Of a stretch of 52,819 nucleotides of DNA, positions 51,707 through 52,819 are shown piece after piece (position 1 is the first letter of the stretch; every line of letters starts with the position of its first letter). The stretch is from Nemertoderma westbladi (taxonomy: Eukaryota > Xenacoelomorpha > Nemertodermatida > Nemertodermatidae): contig JAUCBJ010006233.1 in assembly GCA_032718475.1 (NCBI GenBank), forward strand, positions 1-52,819. The letters run 5' to 3'. Under the pieces are notes generated by a model that had not been told where the DNA came from, searched no databases, and saw only the letters and a program-made list of their open reading frames with translations. The translations under genes and the position numbers were made by a program.

Positions 51707-51890
51707 TTATTTACTTTTTATCACCTTCACCGGTACCTACTGAATATACTTAATAATTCATATATATATTTGTTATAGACGCGATGAATTCAGATAGGGG
51801 GGGGGGGGGGGGGGGGGGGGGGAAACTCACTGGACACACAGAAAAATATCTCTCCAGGGGAAACTGGACGCAAATCCCAGAAATGGTGAA
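51707..51890. other. 3' flank of BRF2-like gene with G26 tract and MITE end
   Basis: G26 occupies 51797-51822 and is followed by GGAAACTCACTGGACACACA and CAGGGGAAACTGGACGCAAA, matching the terminus of the MITE at 21938-22188. The minisatellite begins directly behind it. Confidence 0.55.
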
Positions 51891-52800
51891 TTTGGGATTT
51901 GGATTTTGGTAATAAGGAATTTGGGAATAAGGTATTTGGGATTGGGAATAAGGTATTTGGGATTTGGGAATAAGGTATTTGGGATTTGGGATAAGGTATT
52001 TGGGATTTGGGAATAAGGTGATTTGGGATTTGGGAATAAGGTATTTGGGATTTGGGAATAAGGTATTTGGGATTTGGGAATAAGGTATTTGGGATTTGGG
52101 AATAAGGTATTTGGGATTAAGGTATTTGGGATTTGGGAATAAGGTATTTGGGATTTGGGAATAAGGTATTTGGGATTTGGGAATAAGGTATTTGGGATTT
52201 GGGAATAAGGTATTTGGGATTTGGGAATAAGGTATTTGGGATTTGGGAATAAGGTATTTGGGATTAAGGTATTTGGGATTTGGGAATACGGTATTTGGGA
52301 TTTGGGAATAAGGTATTTGGGATTTGGGAATAAGGTATTTGGGATTTGGGAATAAGGTATTTGGGATTTGGGAATAAGGTATTTGGGAATAAGGTATTTG
52401 GGATTTGGGAATAAGGTATTTGGGATTAAGGTATTTGGGATTTGGGAATAAGGTATTTGGGATTTGGGAATAAGGTGATTTGGGAATAAGGTATTTGGGA
52501 TTAAGGTATTTGGGATTTGGGATTAAGGTATTTGGGCTTTGGGAATAAGGGATTTGGGATTAGGGGGTATTTGGGATTTGGGAATAAGGTATTTGGGATT
52601 TGGGAATTAAGGTATTTGGGAATATGGGATTTGGGAATAAGGTATTTGGGATTTGGGAATTAAGGTATTTGGGGATTTGGGAAGTAAGGGTATTTGGGAT
52701 TAAGGTATTTGGGAATAAGGTATTTGGGATTTGGGGAATAAGGTATTTGGGATTTGGGAATAAGGTATTTGGGATTTGGGAATAAGGAATTTGGGATCTG
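51891..52800 (+). repeat. 22-bp minisatellite reaching the window end
   Basis: Roughly 40 units of GGTATTTGGGATTTGGGA followed by ATAA, with frequent 11-bp half-units (GGTATTTGGGATTAAGG) and single-base variants that become more frequent after 52480. The array is almost free of C on this strand. The ORF within it (52600-52785) is a by-product of the repeat. Confidence 0.95.
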
Positions 52801-52819
52801 GGTACAGTAATACACGAAG

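Overview
This is a gene-poor, repeat-rich stretch of animal-type nuclear DNA. Three cellular genes can be supported. The first is an ULK1/2 (Atg1) autophagy kinase, minus strand, running off the left edge. The second is a complete two-exon VPS15/PIK3R4, minus strand, 24362-32283. The third is a complete single-exon TFIIB-family protein, 50594-51706 plus, best read as BRF2-like. All three are intron-poor compared with most animals. The repeats (BEL/Pao-type LTR elements, Penelope-like, L2/CR1-type, APE-endonuclease and restriction-like-endonuclease LINEs, MULE-, hAT- and foldback-type MITEs), the GGCC/ACCGGT-rich spacers and the many 13-26 nt poly(G):poly(C) tracts suggest a non-vertebrate, probably marine, metazoan. 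I cannot name the species.

Layout. 1-1470: ULK kinase. 1.5-3.4 kb: foldback MITE and a Penelope-like fragment ending in a palindrome. 3.5-5.9 kb: minus-strand APE LINE (called LINE-A here). 6.3-6.9 kb: MULE-like MITE with a 10-bp target duplication. 7.9-21.7 kb: one plus-strand LINE-A copy broken by three nested insertions: an L2/CR1-like LINE (TSD CTGGA), a foldback element built of two 20-bp units, and a 7.5-kb LTR element (TSD GCTGG). 21.7-24.2 kb: MITE pieces and two head-to-head L2-like fragments. 24.4-32.3 kb: VPS15, whose only intron holds a 2.7-kb 18-bp minisatellite. 33.6-37.6 kb: minus-strand restriction-like-endonuclease LINE with a minisatellite inside its RT domain. 38.4-44.4 kb: a second, diverged plus-strand copy of the LTR element. 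44.9-48.5 kb: the most complete LINE-A relative. 49.4-49.8 kb: MITE and tRNA-derived SINE. 50.6-51.7 kb: BRF2-like gene. 51.8-52.8 kb: G26 tract and a 22-bp minisatellite.

The best candidate for something undescribed is the LTR family. Two divergent copies (13899-21427 minus; about 38400-44407 plus) keep the same unusual architecture: a small basic ORF0, ORF1, an ATGA stop-start overlap, an ORF2 with DUF1759-like Gag, zinc knuckle and A17-type protease, then no RT, RNase H or integrase core. Next come a tandem array built on a GTGGGCAC...GCGCCACGT motif and a highly conserved module with a perfect 11-bp hairpin next to the polypurine tract. Copy 1 has a perfect TSD and LTRs only about 1% different, so it moved recently and must have used enzymes in trans. 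Copy 2 keeps a shred of integrase C-terminus, showing origin by internal deletion of a BEL/Pao element.

ULK and VPS15 act in the same process: ULK starts autophagy, and VPS15 is the regulatory subunit of the class III PI3-kinase it activates. Whether their proximity matters cannot be judged from one window.
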